This document shows, piece after piece, positions 7,725 to 16,411 of a stretch of 64,000 bases of DNA. Position numbers and translations under genes: made by a program. Origin of the DNA: Anaerolineales bacterium (GTDB taxonomy: Bacteria; Chloroflexota; Anaerolineae; Anaerolineales; UBA4823); contig JANXBJ010000001.1 in NCBI GenBank assembly GCA_025057645.1, positions 244,357 through 308,356 on the forward strand. Direction: 5' to 3'. The notes beneath the pieces are model-generated. The model was not told the origin of the DNA, did no database searches, and saw only the letters and a program-made list of their open reading frames with translations. Position 1 is the stretch's first letter, and the number at the start of each line of letters is the position of its first letter.

Positions 7725-9143
7725 ATGATAGCGTCAGAACTTCAGACGATTTTAGATCAGCTTGAAGGAAGTGTAGCCATCGAGCATGGAAAAGCGGTGA
7801 TTAAGGATCGGGCGACCTTACGTAAGAATGCCCACAGGTTAGCAGAGATTTCTGCCCTGGAGAAGGGAGCTCTCCAGGGGTGGGCGCGCTATTTGACGCG
7901 ATTGATCGCTCTAGAAGTGGGCTTGGTGCCTGCTTCGATTCACGATTTATATATGGCGCGCGGGAGGGGTGAGATTCCTCCGAACTTTACTGTGCCGGCG
8001 ATGAATCTACGGGCGCTCTCCTTTGACGCAGCAAGGGCGGTTTTCCGCACTGCGCTTTCTCTAAATGCCGGAGCTTTTATCTTTGAAATTGCCCGCTCCG
8101 AGATTGGCTACACTGATCAGCGTCCTTCCGAATATGCAACGAGCGTTTTGGCCGCCGGGATTGTCGAAGGTTATGAGGGTCCGGTGTTTATCCAAGGCGA
8201 TCACTTCCAGATTTCCGCTAAAAAGTATGCTGCAGACCCGGATAAAGAGTACAATGCGGTGGAAAGCTTGATCAAAGAGGCAATTAGTGCTGGCTTCTAC
8301 AACATCGACGTGGATACTTCTACGTTGGTGGACATCAGCAAACCGGATCTCGTAGAGCAACAACTCCTGAACACTAAACTCTCTGCTAGCTTGACGAAAT
8401 ATATTCGCTCCCTAGAGCCCGAGGGCGTGACGATCTCTGTCGGCGGTGAGATCGGCGAGGTGGGTGGAAAGAACTCCACGGAAGAGGAATTACGAGTTTA
8501 TATGGATGAATATAACAAGGAGCTGCGCTCGCTCGGGAATTACGTGGGAATCAGCAAGATCAGCATCCAAACCGGCACTACCCACGGCGGAGTGGTTCTA
8601 CCGGATGGGACGATTGCCCAAGTGAACGTTGACTTCGATACGCTCAAGAGACTCAGTCAGGTTGCCCGCTTAGAATATGGCCTAGCTGGTGCGGTTCAAC
8701 ATGGTGCCTCAACCTTGCCCGAGGATGCCTTTGGGAAGTTTGTCGAGAATGAGGCCTGCGAGGTGCACCTAGCGACTAACTTCCAGAATATGCTTTTTGA
8801 GCGCTTGCCCCAAGAGCTGAAAAACGAAATGTATGCTTACCTAGACCAGAATTTCGCCAGCGAGCGCAAGGAAGGTATGACTGATGAGCAGTTCTACTAC
8901 AAGACTCGGAAGAATGCCATCGGACCCTTCAAAGCGCAGACGTGGAACTTGCCTGCCTCCTTTAAGGAGGAAATCGGGAACGCGTGGCAAGCCCAGTTTA
9001 CCAAGCTCTTCCGCCTGCTTGGCGTCAGTGATACCCGCAAGTACGTTGAGCAAACGATTAAGGCGCCCAAGATTCAGCCCAACATCAAAGACTATCTGGG
9101 AGAGTGGGTGACCGAGCAGGATATTCGCGATTTGGCGGATTGA
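7725..9143 (+). CDS. Class II fructose-bisphosphate aldolase family protein
   Basis: 472 residues. The class II aldolase barrel is visible from the metal-binding strand VFIQGDHFQ, through INPxxD-like INIDVDTSTL, to GGEIGEVGG, then SIQTGTTHGG and the phosphate-binding YGLAGAVQHGAST. This family reversibly splits fructose-1,6-bisphosphate or tagatose-1,6-bisphosphate. The protein is about 130 residues longer than typical FbaA and carries an N-terminal helical extension and a C-terminal region (KTRKNAIGPFKAQTWNLP) seen in a long subgroup of the family. Substrate specificity is not determined. The gene is a single transcription unit ending in an intrinsic terminator. Confidence 0.8.
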   Translation: MIASELQTILDQLEGSVAIEHGKAVIKDRATLRKNAHRLAEISALEKGALQGWARYLTRLIALEVGLVPASIHDLYMARGRGEIPPNFTVPAMNLRALSFDAARAVFRTALSLNAGAFIFEIARSEIGYTDQRPSEYATSVLAAGIVEGYEGPVFIQGDHFQISAKKYAADPDKEYNAVESLIKEAISAGFYNIDVDTSTLVDISKPDLVEQQLLNTKLSASLTKYIRSLEPEGVTISVGGEIGEVGGKNSTEEELRVYMDEYNKELRSLGNYVGISKISIQTGTTHGGVVLPDGTIAQVNVDFDTLKRLSQVARLEYGLAGAVQHGASTLPEDAFGKFVENEACEVHLATNFQNMLFERLPQELKNEMYAYLDQNFASERKEGMTDEQFYYKTRKNAIGPFKAQTWNLPASFKEEIGNAWQAQFTKLFRLLGVSDTRKYVEQTIKAPKIQPNIKDYLGEWVTEQDIRDLAD

Positions 9144-9173
9144 GGTGCTTTCCAGACTTGGAAGATCAGGAGT

Positions 9174-9210
9174 GCCCCCGTTCCTCTCCTGAAGGGCCGG
9201 GGGCGTTTTT
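9174..9210 (+). terminator. Intrinsic terminator of the aldolase gene
   Basis: GCCCCCG (9174-9180) pairs with CGGGGGC (9198-9204) around a 17-base loop and is followed by GTTTTT. It lies 31 bases after the aldolase stop. Confidence 0.85.
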
Positions 9211-9245
9211 GCAAAGCCGGCATAGCAGAGACTGTTAAGGAAGAG

Positions 9246-9482
9246 ATGCGAAGCTGGATGAAGAAAAGGCGAAAAAGAGTTCCTTGGTGGCTTGCGCCCC
9301 TTTGGGTGGGATGGAGACTGGTTACGACAATTATGGAGTTTACCGGGCGAGTGGTTGCTGTGAGTTTAGGGTTTGTCTTGATGCTCGGAGGCATTTTGCT
9401 GAGTCTCACCCTTCTGGGCGCCATTATCGGAGTCCCGCTGATTTTCGTTGGAGTGCTCCTGGTCCTTTGCGGTATCTTTTAG
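9246..9482 (+). CDS. Small two-helix membrane protein
   Basis: 78 residues, with a strongly basic start (MRSWMKKRRKRVP) followed by one long or two short hydrophobic helices (VVAVSLGFVLMLGGILLSLTLLGAIIGVPLIFVGVLLVLCGIF). The ATG is preceded by an AGGAAGAG ribosome-binding site at good spacing, which supports a real gene. It is convergent with, and overlaps by 4 bases, the NERD-like gene on the other strand. No function can be assigned; it could be an envelope peptide of the small 'phage holin-like' size class. Confidence 0.62.
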   Translation: MRSWMKKRRKRVPWWLAPLWVGWRLVTTIMEFTGRVVAVSLGFVLMLGGILLSLTLLGAIIGVPLIFVGVLLVLCGIF

Positions 9483-10189
9483 TTCTTGGTTCCTTCTTCA
9501 TACTGAGCAAGGAAGGCGTTGATCTTTTCAACTTTTTCGAGTGAGATGGGTTTTTGTTTAGCTTCCTTGCGCAGGAAATCCTTGAGTTTGTCCAAATGAA
9601 GGGAGGGAGCAGGTGGATTTTCTGCAGGATCAATTTCTAAAGTGATTTTGGGATTAGTGAATACCAGCGCCGCTCGAACAGGGGGTGGAGTTTCTTCTGC
9701 AAAGAGTGGCTTGAGAAATTTTTGAATTTTCTCAATCTCATAAGGGAGTTCAAGGTCGGGACGGCCAAGAGTTTCCTTGCCAAAAAAGCGCAGAAAGGTG
9801 CTTCCTTTGTGACGCCAGCGTCCGTTTTTATAGGTGATTGTTCCGGTGAGGTGATAGGGGTAGAGAATCCATATTCCTGCAGGGCCGCTGAGCAAGTGAT
9901 AAGTTGGGGTATAGTAATGGCAAAGAGTGTACTTCTGATCTAAGCCCTTAAGAGCTTGGTTAATTAGTACATCGGTACTCGGATTTCTTCCCCAGCGGTT
10001 AGTAAAGAAGATCCCAATTTGTGCAAAGAGGAAGCCAAGAAGCAGAGCCAGCAACGAATAGGTGACCTGATCCGGGAAGCGCAGGGAGATAACGAGACCG
10101 CTGATCAGGATCGCCATTCCAATTAAGGTGGAGATGATGGCAATGCGGCGATTTCTCTTCTTTTTTCTCTCATTCGTGATGATCTTCAT
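9479..10189 (-). CDS. Membrane-anchored NERD-like domain protein
   Basis: 236 residues. A basic N terminus is followed by two transmembrane helices (about residues 17-37 and 43-63). The soluble part has DVLINQALKGLDQKYTLCHYY...HLLSGPAGIWILYPYHLTGTI, which resembles the core of NERD (nuclease-related) domains in its GPAGIWIL and preceding acidic-helix pattern. The usual catalytic Glu/Lys set cannot be confirmed by eye. The gene begins 27 bases after plsX on the same strand and is likely co-transcribed with it. A nuclease role is only a weak inference. Confidence 0.68.
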   Translation of the reverse strand: MKIITNERKKKRNRRIAIISTLIGMAILISGLVISLRFPDQVTYSLLALLLGFLFAQIGIFFTNRWGRNPSTDVLINQALKGLDQKYTLCHYYTPTYHLLSGPAGIWILYPYHLTGTITYKNGRWRHKGSTFLRFFGKETLGRPDLELPYEIEKIQKFLKPLFAEETPPPVRAALVFTNPKITLEIDPAENPPAPSLHLDKLKDFLRKEAKQKPISLEKVEKINAFLAQYEEGTKN

Positions 10190-10216
10190 ACCTTTTTCCT
10201 CTGGGAGGTACAGGGA

Positions 10217-11236
10217 TTAACCCTCAGATTGAACTGAAGGGAGAGCAGCTAGCTTCTCGGCAATTGCCGTTCGGAGTTCTTGGAGCAATCCCGCTTCTGC
10301 AGCCTGACGGGCAACGCGGATGGCATTAACTAGGGCATGGGCATCTGAGCGCCCGTGTCCGATGAAAACTAATCCATTCACACCCAGCAAGGGAGCTGCA
10401 CCAATCTCACCGGGATCCATTATCTTCTTTACATTGACAAAAGCAGGCTTTGCCAATAAAGCTCCTAGTTTTGTGCGAGTTGATTTGAGCATTTCTGCTC
10501 GGAGAAGCTCGGAGAGAAATTTTGCCGCTGCTTCGCTGGATTTGAGTAAGATGTTGCCGGTAAAGCCGTCGGTGACAACTACATCAGCTTCTCCGTTGAA
10601 AAGTTCTTTGGGCTCGACGTTGCCAATAAAGTTGGGGATCAACTCTTTGAGCAAGGGGGAGGTCTCCTTGATCAGTTGATTCCCTTTGCCGGTTTCTTCT
10701 CCATTGGATAGAAGGGCAACTCTGGGGGGAGATTTATGGAGAACTTTTTCAGCATAAACGCAGCCCATAATGGCAAATTGGAGTAAATGTTCTGGCTTGC
10801 AGTCGGTGTTGGCACCGATGTCGAGGACAATGCAATGGCCAGTGCGCACGGGAAATTGGGCAGTGAGAGCGGGGCGCCGCACACCGCGGATACGCCGTAG
10901 CTGAAACAGAGCAGTCGCCATAGCTCCGCCGGTGTTCCCTGCGGTGACAAACACATCTGCTTCGCCACGGCGAACAAGCTCCATGCCCACAGCCATCGAG
11001 GTGTCGGTTTTACTTCGGGCACTCTCGGCGGGTTTGTCGGTCATCTCCAAGACCTGGGAAGCGTGAACAATGTGCAAATTTGAGGGGGGCGAGAGGTCTT
11101 TGAGTTTTGTCTCTAGAAGGTCCTTAGGGCCAACTAAGAAAATCTCGTCATTAAGGATGCGGCCGGCTTCAATAGCTGCTCTGATTTCGGGATCTGGGTG
11201 GGCGTCGCTGCCCATTGCGTCAAGAACAATGCGCAT
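10217..11236 (-). CDS. plsX: Phosphate acyltransferase PlsX
   Basis: 339 residues, the normal PlsX length. MRIVLDAMGSDAHPDPEI, VFVTAGNTGGAMATALF, IVLDIGANTDCKPEHLLQFA, LLSNGEETGKGNQL and the C-terminal GVNGLVFIGHGRSDA are family signatures. PlsX converts acyl-ACP and phosphate into acyl-phosphate, the donor for PlsY in phospholipid synthesis. The ATG at 11236 follows an AAGGAG site. In many bacteria plsX sits with fab genes; here the fab genes (fabF, fabH, fabL) are about 33 kb away in the window. Confidence 0.95.
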   Translation of the reverse strand: MRIVLDAMGSDAHPDPEIRAAIEAGRILNDEIFLVGPKDLLETKLKDLSPPSNLHIVHASQVLEMTDKPAESARSKTDTSMAVGMELVRRGEADVFVTAGNTGGAMATALFQLRRIRGVRRPALTAQFPVRTGHCIVLDIGANTDCKPEHLLQFAIMGCVYAEKVLHKSPPRVALLSNGEETGKGNQLIKETSPLLKELIPNFIGNVEPKELFNGEADVVVTDGFTGNILLKSSEAAAKFLSELLRAEMLKSTRTKLGALLAKPAFVNVKKIMDPGEIGAAPLLGVNGLVFIGHGRSDAHALVNAIRVARQAAEAGLLQELRTAIAEKLAALPSVQSEG

Positions 11237-11353
11237 GATTTGACTCCTTAGGGGTTAAAGGGTGAATTGGGATCTGGGAGGCAAAGGGCGAAACGGGAGT
11301 CCATAGGACCGACTTAAGCGGAGGGGTTCGAGAATTGAAGAGGTTAAGAGTGC

Positions 11354-11381
11354 TTGACAGCAGGCAATTGCGGATTATAAT
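11354..11381 (+). promoter_or_regulatory. Sigma-70-type promoter of tRNA-Leu
   Basis: Perfect hexamers TTGACA (11354-11359) and TATAAT (11376-11381) are separated by 16 bases. The predicted transcription start lies a few bases before the mature tRNA 5' end at 11393. Confidence 0.88.
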
Positions 11382-11392
11382 ACAAAACGACT

Positions 11393-11474
11393 GCGCTGGT
11401 GCTGGAATTGGCAGACAGGCATGGTTGAGGGCCATGTGCCGCAAGGCGTGTGGGTTCAACTCCCACCCAGCGCA
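11393..11474 (+). tRNA. tRNA-Leu (GAG)
   Basis: A class II tRNA of 82 nt with a 7-bp acceptor stem (GCGCTGG/CCAGCGC). The D-loop contains the TGGAATTGGCAGAC pattern typical of Leu tRNAs. The anticodon stem CATGG/CCATG encloses loop TTGAGGG (anticodon GAG), and a long variable arm is followed by the T arm GTGGG-TTCAACT-CCCAC. The 3' CCA is not encoded; the gene runs into ATTTTT, which may help termination. A consensus promoter lies immediately upstream. Confidence 0.95.
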
Positions 11475-11497
11475 TTTTTACTTAAAGCTCGAGCCCG

Positions 11498-12814
11498 CTA
11501 CAGTGAATGAAGAGTGGGTTGGGATAGGGTTTCTAGATACAATACCTCTTGATCATCGTTGTAGGAAAGAAGCTCAGCATAGCGTCCCCAATTAATCAAG
11601 GTTTCCAGTTGCCGTTCAGCTTCTTCTCTGTGAAATTCAAGTTGAAGGGCAGTCAAGATCACCCCCACAGGCAGCGAGCGTTTCTCAGAGGAGCTTAGCA
11701 TGGTCAGCAGCCAGCGCACTAGGGGGAGACGCCGAATTCGTGTGGCGAAGATTTCTTTGCGGGCCAGGATGCTAGCCTCGGCAAAGGTCTCCCCTAGAGG
11801 AGTCAGAGTGATGTCCCCTTTGGCGATCGTCGCAAAACCTAGTAATTCGGCCGCCTCGGTGAGGCTGAGGATATGACCTGAATCGACGTTGAGTTCTTCG
11901 CTCAACCGGTAGATATCAGCGCGGTTCTGGGGCATCTCGGCTAGGTTTTCGAGAAAGCCGGCTAGGTCAGTAATTGTTACCTTAGGTAGGGAGCGGGTAA
12001 CGCCTGGTTCTCCCGGTGCGCTACCCAGTTCCACGCTTTCGGGTTGGGTTTGCCCGGCGAGCATACTGTAAACCTGGTCTACCAGCATTTGGAACTCCTC
12101 GGATTTTCGTTGTCTCGGATGGGGGAGAGTAATGGAAAGCTCGGAAAGGATACGCCCTGGCTCTTTATCCATCACTACGATCCGATCCGCCATAAAAACG
12201 GTCTCTTCGATATTGTGACTGACCATTAAGATTGCCTTTGTGGGAATCTTGCCTGTCGTCCATAGCTCCATTAGCTCGTTGCGTAAGGACTCTGCGCTGA
12301 GAACATCTAGGGCAGAAAACGGCTCGTCTAGGCAAAGCAATTCAGGCTCAACCGCCATAGCCCGAGCAAAGCCTACTTTTTGGCGCATTCCACCGGAAAG
12401 CTCGCGCGGATAAGCCGACTCAAAGCCATCCAACCCGACGCGGTCAATCAAGTCTAATGCGCGAGGCGTGCGGATATTTGCGGGTACGCCGCGCGCCTTG
12501 AGAGCCAGTTCTACGTTTTCTAGAACAGTGAGCCAAGGGAACAAGGCAAACGTTTGGAAGACAATCGAAGCATAGGGGTTCACTCCCTGTAGGGGTTGAT
12601 CGCGATAGAGGACCTTGCCTTCGGAAGGTTTCTGTAAACCGGTGATGATCCGCAGAAGTGTGCTTTTGCCGCACCCGGAGGGGCCGAGCAGGGCGACAAA
12701 TTCTCCTTCATAGACGGTTAGGTTGACGTCCTGCACGGCGACAAAGCGACGTGAACCGCTCGTGTAAATCTGATGAACATGGCGCAGCTTGAGTAAAGCA
12801 TTGCTTGTTCCCAT
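11498..12814 (-). CDS. Anion-type (NitT/TauT-like) ABC transporter ATPase with C-terminal AAA-associated domain
   Basis: 438 residues. The ABC domain has Walker A GPSGCGKST (44-52), the signature LSGGM (139-143) and Walker B LLCLDEPF (159-166), all closest to the nitrate/sulfonate/taurine importer class. About 170 extra residues follow. They contain a winged-helix-like segment (EELNVDSGHILSLTEAAELLGFATIAKGDITLTPLGETF) resembling the 'AAA-associated' C-terminal domain, presumed regulatory. The gene starts 5 bases after the fused permease gene, so the pair forms one transporter. No substrate-binding protein gene is adjacent. Confidence 0.88.
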   Translation of the reverse strand: MGTSNALLKLRHVHQIYTSGSRRFVAVQDVNLTVYEGEFVALLGPSGCGKSTLLRIITGLQKPSEGKVLYRDQPLQGVNPYASIVFQTFALFPWLTVLENVELALKARGVPANIRTPRALDLIDRVGLDGFESAYPRELSGGMRQKVGFARAMAVEPELLCLDEPFSALDVLSAESLRNELMELWTTGKIPTKAILMVSHNIEETVFMADRIVVMDKEPGRILSELSITLPHPRQRKSEEFQMLVDQVYSMLAGQTQPESVELGSAPGEPGVTRSLPKVTITDLAGFLENLAEMPQNRADIYRLSEELNVDSGHILSLTEAAELLGFATIAKGDITLTPLGETFAEASILARKEIFATRIRRLPLVRWLLTMLSSSEKRSLPVGVILTALQLEFHREEAERQLETLINWGRYAELLSYNDDQEVLYLETLSQPTLHSL

Positions 12815-12819
12815 GGGGT

Positions 12820-14544
12820 TTACTCCATGCGATACTTCTCTTCGGCAATGCGGTAGAGTCTTCGCCAGAAGAGGCGATTGACTAAGACAACAACTAAAAT
12901 CATGCTAAGGGTGGCGGCCAGAAGGAGCGAGTAATCGCCCACGGCAGTAGCGTGAGAGATCAACGCCCCGATGCCGATGGCCGAAATAGTTTGACCTCCA
13001 AAGTGGACGTATTCGGCGACAATACTTGCGTTCCATGCGCCGCCGCTTGCTGTGATCGCCCCAGTGATCAGGTAGGGGAACAGGGCAGGAAGGATCAAGG
13101 TGCGCCATCTCTCTTTCGCCGAGAGCTGCAGCAAAGAGGTGGTGTACTTTAGGTCCTGGGGAATGGCAGAGGCCCCGGCAATAATGTTGAAAAGCAGATA
13201 CCATTGCGTGCCCATCAACATCAGCAGAATGGCGGCTACATTTAGCCCCCCACTGACGTGGATTAAAAACATGAGAAGAATAGGAAAGATGGCCGTGGCG
13301 GGTACTGAAGCAGCAATCTGAATCAATGGCTGAACAACCCGGGCTAGATCAGGCTTCATGCCGATCACAACCCCGACGGGGACTGTCCAACATAAAGCGA
13401 TAAGCAGTGCAGTCATGACGCGAATAAAGGTGGCCACTAAGCCCAGTCCGATATCTAGCCATTGAGAGAGTGAAAGAGAGGTCAGCATCGTCAGGGCGCG
13501 ATACCCTCCGTAGGTAAGGGATACAGATAACACACCGTAGAAAACCAGAAGCCCTGGAGAAAAAGTGGTCTGAACTGCTGAGGATGCCACAGGAGAGGGG
13601 AACAGACGCAGCATCCATAAATCCATGCGTTCTCCAAGGGGGGTAAGCACAGACTTCTGTAACCGTTCATAGAGCTGAGATTTGTGGAGAAGCTCATAAA
13701 ACCATGAGGTAGTGGGGTTCTCACTTTCGACCATCTCGAGTTTGAAACGGTCGCTCCATGCTAGCAAGGGTCGCCAGATGAATTGGTCCAGAGCTACAAT
13801 AGTAACCACTAGAGTGAGCAATCCCCACAGAATGGCTTGAGTATCGCCCTGGTTTGCAGCTTCTTGGAGATAGGCTCCCAATCCCGCTAGGCGAAAGTCA
13901 CGATTGCCGACGGTGAAGATTTCGGCTGCCATTAGAAAGAACCAACCCCCGGCGAAGGACATGATACTGTTCCAAACTAGGCTAATCATGCCGAAAGGCA
14001 GTTCGAGTTGTTTGAAACGCAACCAGGTGTTCAAGCGAAAGATCGCACTGGCTTCGCGCAATTCGTATGGGATGGTAGTAAGAGATTGATACCAGCCAAA
14101 GGTCATGTTCCAGACTTGGCTGGTAAAGATCAATACAATCGAGGCGAGTTCTGCTGCTATTCTCTGGGGCAGAAAGGCGCTCAAACTGAGTAACACCACC
14201 GGTAGAAATGACAAGATAGGCACAGACTGGAGCACATCTAGCAACGGCATCAAGACCATCTCTGCGCGTCGGTTGTATGCGGCAGCACGTCCATAGGTGA
14301 GAGTGAAGAGGAGAGAGAGCGAGTAAGCTGCGCACATTCTGCCGAGCGATAGGAGTGCATACCATGGCAATGCTGCAATTGAGAGCGAGATTTGAGGGCC
14401 AGTGATGATCTCTGGCGCATGAATCGCCAGCCGGATTCCAGCATAGAGCAGGCTGGCGATCAGCAGCAGCACTACACCGTCTCCAAGGGTAAAGGTCTTT
14501 TCGAGGCGCTTTTGTGGTGGTAGAAGGTAGCGAAGAACTCCCAT
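12820..14544 (-). CDS. Fused double-domain ABC transporter permease (anion type)
   Basis: 574 residues built from two tandem BPD-type permease halves, each with about six transmembrane helices and an EAA-like loop (ELREASAIFRLNTWLRFKQLELPFGM and DLKYTTSLLQLSAKERWRTLILPALF). This duplicated arrangement matches 'anion transport system, duplicated permease' proteins paired with an ATPase carrying an AAA-associated tail, as here. The substrate is unknown. The ATG at 14544 lacks a good ribosome-binding site and follows a long structured leader, suggesting translation may be controlled or coupled to an upstream small ORF. Confidence 0.86.
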   Translation of the reverse strand: MGVLRYLLPPQKRLEKTFTLGDGVVLLLIASLLYAGIRLAIHAPEIITGPQISLSIAALPWYALLSLGRMCAAYSLSLLFTLTYGRAAAYNRRAEMVLMPLLDVLQSVPILSFLPVVLLSLSAFLPQRIAAELASIVLIFTSQVWNMTFGWYQSLTTIPYELREASAIFRLNTWLRFKQLELPFGMISLVWNSIMSFAGGWFFLMAAEIFTVGNRDFRLAGLGAYLQEAANQGDTQAILWGLLTLVVTIVALDQFIWRPLLAWSDRFKLEMVESENPTTSWFYELLHKSQLYERLQKSVLTPLGERMDLWMLRLFPSPVASSAVQTTFSPGLLVFYGVLSVSLTYGGYRALTMLTSLSLSQWLDIGLGLVATFIRVMTALLIALCWTVPVGVVIGMKPDLARVVQPLIQIAASVPATAIFPILLMFLIHVSGGLNVAAILLMLMGTQWYLLFNIIAGASAIPQDLKYTTSLLQLSAKERWRTLILPALFPYLITGAITASGGAWNASIVAEYVHFGGQTISAIGIGALISHATAVGDYSLLLAATLSMILVVVLVNRLFWRRLYRIAEEKYRME

Positions 14545-14717
14545 GGTTTCACTGTTTTGAAAGGACCCCGCCGCAACCGGCTAGCGGGGTTCCTCCTTTC
14601 CATGGGGTCTTTCTCCTCTAGCTCAATTGCGGTGGGCTACGTAATGAAGTTTTTAGTAATGATCTCCAAGTCGGAAGAACTTTCTTCCATAGCTCCGAAC
14701 TACAGGCACCTTGCAAC
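14545..14717 (-). promoter_or_regulatory. Structured 5' leader of the ABC transporter operon
   Basis: From the predicted start near 14717 about 173 nt of leader precede the permease. The 3' part holds a strong hairpin: on the plus strand ACCCCGC (14574-14580 region) faces GCGGGGT, and on the RNA an outer GAAAGG/CCTTTC extends it with a 4-nt bulge. It is not followed by a U tract, so it is not a plain terminator. Two short ORFs start in the leader, one with a GGAG site and one (43 codons, AGAGGAG site) that overlaps the permease start out of frame. I match it to no known riboswitch consensus. Confidence 0.5.
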
Positions 14718-14723
14718 ATGTAA

Positions 14724-14752
14724 AATATACTTTCCGAAAAATTCTTTGTCAA
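14724..14752 (-). promoter_or_regulatory. Promoter of the ABC transporter operon
   Basis: On the minus strand TTGACA (14747-14752) and TATATT (14724-14729) are separated by 17 bases, a near-consensus sigma-70 promoter pointing to the permease gene. Confidence 0.8.
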
Positions 14753-14887
14753 GAAATTCGCTAGACGCAATTGTCCTCAGGAACGAAGAAGGGATCGCAA
14801 ACTTGAAAGCTTAGGACTAGCCGTGGTTGCTAAGTGAAGATTCAGCAAGCTATCCACACCCTGCCCTAAGATTTTCCTCTTGTCCTC
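14753..14887. other. Intergenic stretch between divergent promoters
   Basis: The 431-base gap between the ABC permease and ffh contains the leader and promoter described separately on the minus strand and the ffh promoter on the plus strand. In the remaining central 135 bases I see no ORF with coding character, no tRNA and no clear repeat. Confidence 0.5.
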
Positions 14888-14916
14888 TTGACCTTTCTCT
14901 ACTTAACGTTTACAAT
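14888..14916 (+). promoter_or_regulatory. Promoter of ffh
   Basis: TTGACC (14888-14893) and TACAAT (14911-14916) with a 17-base spacer, 60 bases upstream of the ffh ATG. Confidence 0.75.
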
Positions 14917-14975
14917 CCAAACTTACTATCCTTGACTCTTAAGGGAGACTCAGCCAGCATCTTCGATAAAAGGCT

Positions 14976-16298
14976 ATGTTTGAGGAGCTAAGCAAGCGCT
15001 TTGAGGCGATCTTCAAACAATTGCGGCGCTATGGGAAGTTGACCGAGAAGGAAGTCGATGCAGCGTTGAGGGAAGTTCGGCTTGCCTTGCTGGAGGCCGA
15101 TGTGAATTACGCTGTCGTCAAAGACTTCCTGAACAGGGTGCGGGAAAGAGCGGTCGGCGCCGAGGTCTCGCGCGCCCTAAATCCAGCTCAGCAAGTGATC
15201 AAAATTGTCCACGAAGAGTTGGTTAACACTCTCGGCGCACCCCAGCGGCTCAACTTGAGCGGCGAAAAGCCACGCGCCATCGTTCTGGTTGGGCTTCAGG
15301 GCTCGGGTAAGACAACTGCGGCGGCCAAGCTGGCCCGACTTCTGCGCTCCCAGGGAGAGAGGGTCATGTTGGTTGCTGCAGACCCCTATCGTCCGGCAGC
15401 CGTGAAGCAACTCCAAACCCTGGGTGAGCAATTGGACGTCCCCGTGTACTTTGAAGAGGGTGTCAAGCCCCCCCAACTGGCAGCGAAGGCGCGGCAAAAA
15501 GCCGCTCAAGGGGGGTATTCTACGATAATTCTCGACACTGCAGGCCGATCTCAGCTCGATCAGGAACTGATGGATGAGTTGAATGCCGTTCAGCAGCAGA
15601 CCAAGCCGGTCGAGACCCTTTTGGTGGTCGATGCCATGATCGGTCAGGAAGCCGTGAATGTAGCTGAGGGGTTTCGACGCGTTGTTCCTCTGACCGGCTT
15701 AATTTTGACCAAAATGGATGGGGACGCTCGAGGTGGTGCCGCCATCTCGATCCGCTCGGTGACCGGAGTGCCGATAAAGTTTATTGGCACGGGAGAAGCG
15801 CTAGACGCCTTAGAGACCTACGATCCTGCTCGCTTGGCCTCGCGGATTTTGGGGATGGGCGATGTCATCGGGCTAATTCAAAAGGCGGAAGCAGCTTTTG
15901 ATCGGCAAGTTGCCCGTGAGCAAGCTGAGCGTCTCGTGTCCGGTGAGTTTACGCTGGAAGACTTTGCTCAACAGTTACGTCAGATCAAGCGCATGGGACC
16001 CTTAGCCCAGATCCTTGAAATGTTGCCTGGAGGCCTAGGACAAGTGGCGCGCCAAATTTCCCCCCAAGAGGCTGAAAGGCAGCTTAAGATCACCGAAGCA
16101 ATTATCAATTCAATGACTCCGCTAGAGAGACGCAGGCCGGAAATCCTCAATGCAAGTCGAAAGCGCAGAATAGCCCGCGGCTCGGGCACACAGGTTCAGG
16201 ATGTAAATCGCTTGATCAAGCAGTTCCGAGAAATGCAGAAGTTGATGAAGACGCTGAAGCAGTCGGGGATGAGGGGATTGACTCGTCTTTTCGGTTAG
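14976..16298 (+). CDS. ffh: Signal recognition particle protein Ffh (SRP54)
   Basis: 440 residues with the N domain (1-90), the G domain starting at GLQGSGKTT (106-114), then DTAGR, TKMDGDARGG and GTGEALDALE, and a methionine-rich M domain (RQIKRMGPLAQILEMLPG ... SRKRRIARGSG) that binds the 4.5S/SRP RNA and signal sequences. It targets membrane and secreted proteins co-translationally through FtsY. The neighbouring rpsP-khpA-rimM run is a common conserved association. The ATG has only a weak ribosome-binding site, but the family alignment supports this start. Confidence 0.97.
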   Translation: MFEELSKRFEAIFKQLRRYGKLTEKEVDAALREVRLALLEADVNYAVVKDFLNRVRERAVGAEVSRALNPAQQVIKIVHEELVNTLGAPQRLNLSGEKPRAIVLVGLQGSGKTTAAAKLARLLRSQGERVMLVAADPYRPAAVKQLQTLGEQLDVPVYFEEGVKPPQLAAKARQKAAQGGYSTIILDTAGRSQLDQELMDELNAVQQQTKPVETLLVVDAMIGQEAVNVAEGFRRVVPLTGLILTKMDGDARGGAAISIRSVTGVPIKFIGTGEALDALETYDPARLASRILGMGDVIGLIQKAEAAFDRQVAREQAERLVSGEFTLEDFAQQLRQIKRMGPLAQILEMLPGGLGQVARQISPQEAERQLKITEAIINSMTPLERRRPEILNASRKRRIARGSGTQVQDVNRLIKQFREMQKLMKTLKQSGMRGLTRLFG

Positions 16299-16411
16299 AA
16301 AAGCAGCTTTGTTTCCTTCGTTGAGTTGGTTTTGCCTTTTGTATTTTGTAACTCCGATTTCAACGTGCGAAATGTGAAGGCAGAGGAACATTAAGTTAGG
16401 AGAGAGGATGT

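Noticed and set aside
14545-14717. Known metal, guanidine or manganese riboswitch upstream of the ABC permease
   Set aside because: None of the consensus sequences I know for these classes can be found in the leader, so it is left as an unclassified leader.
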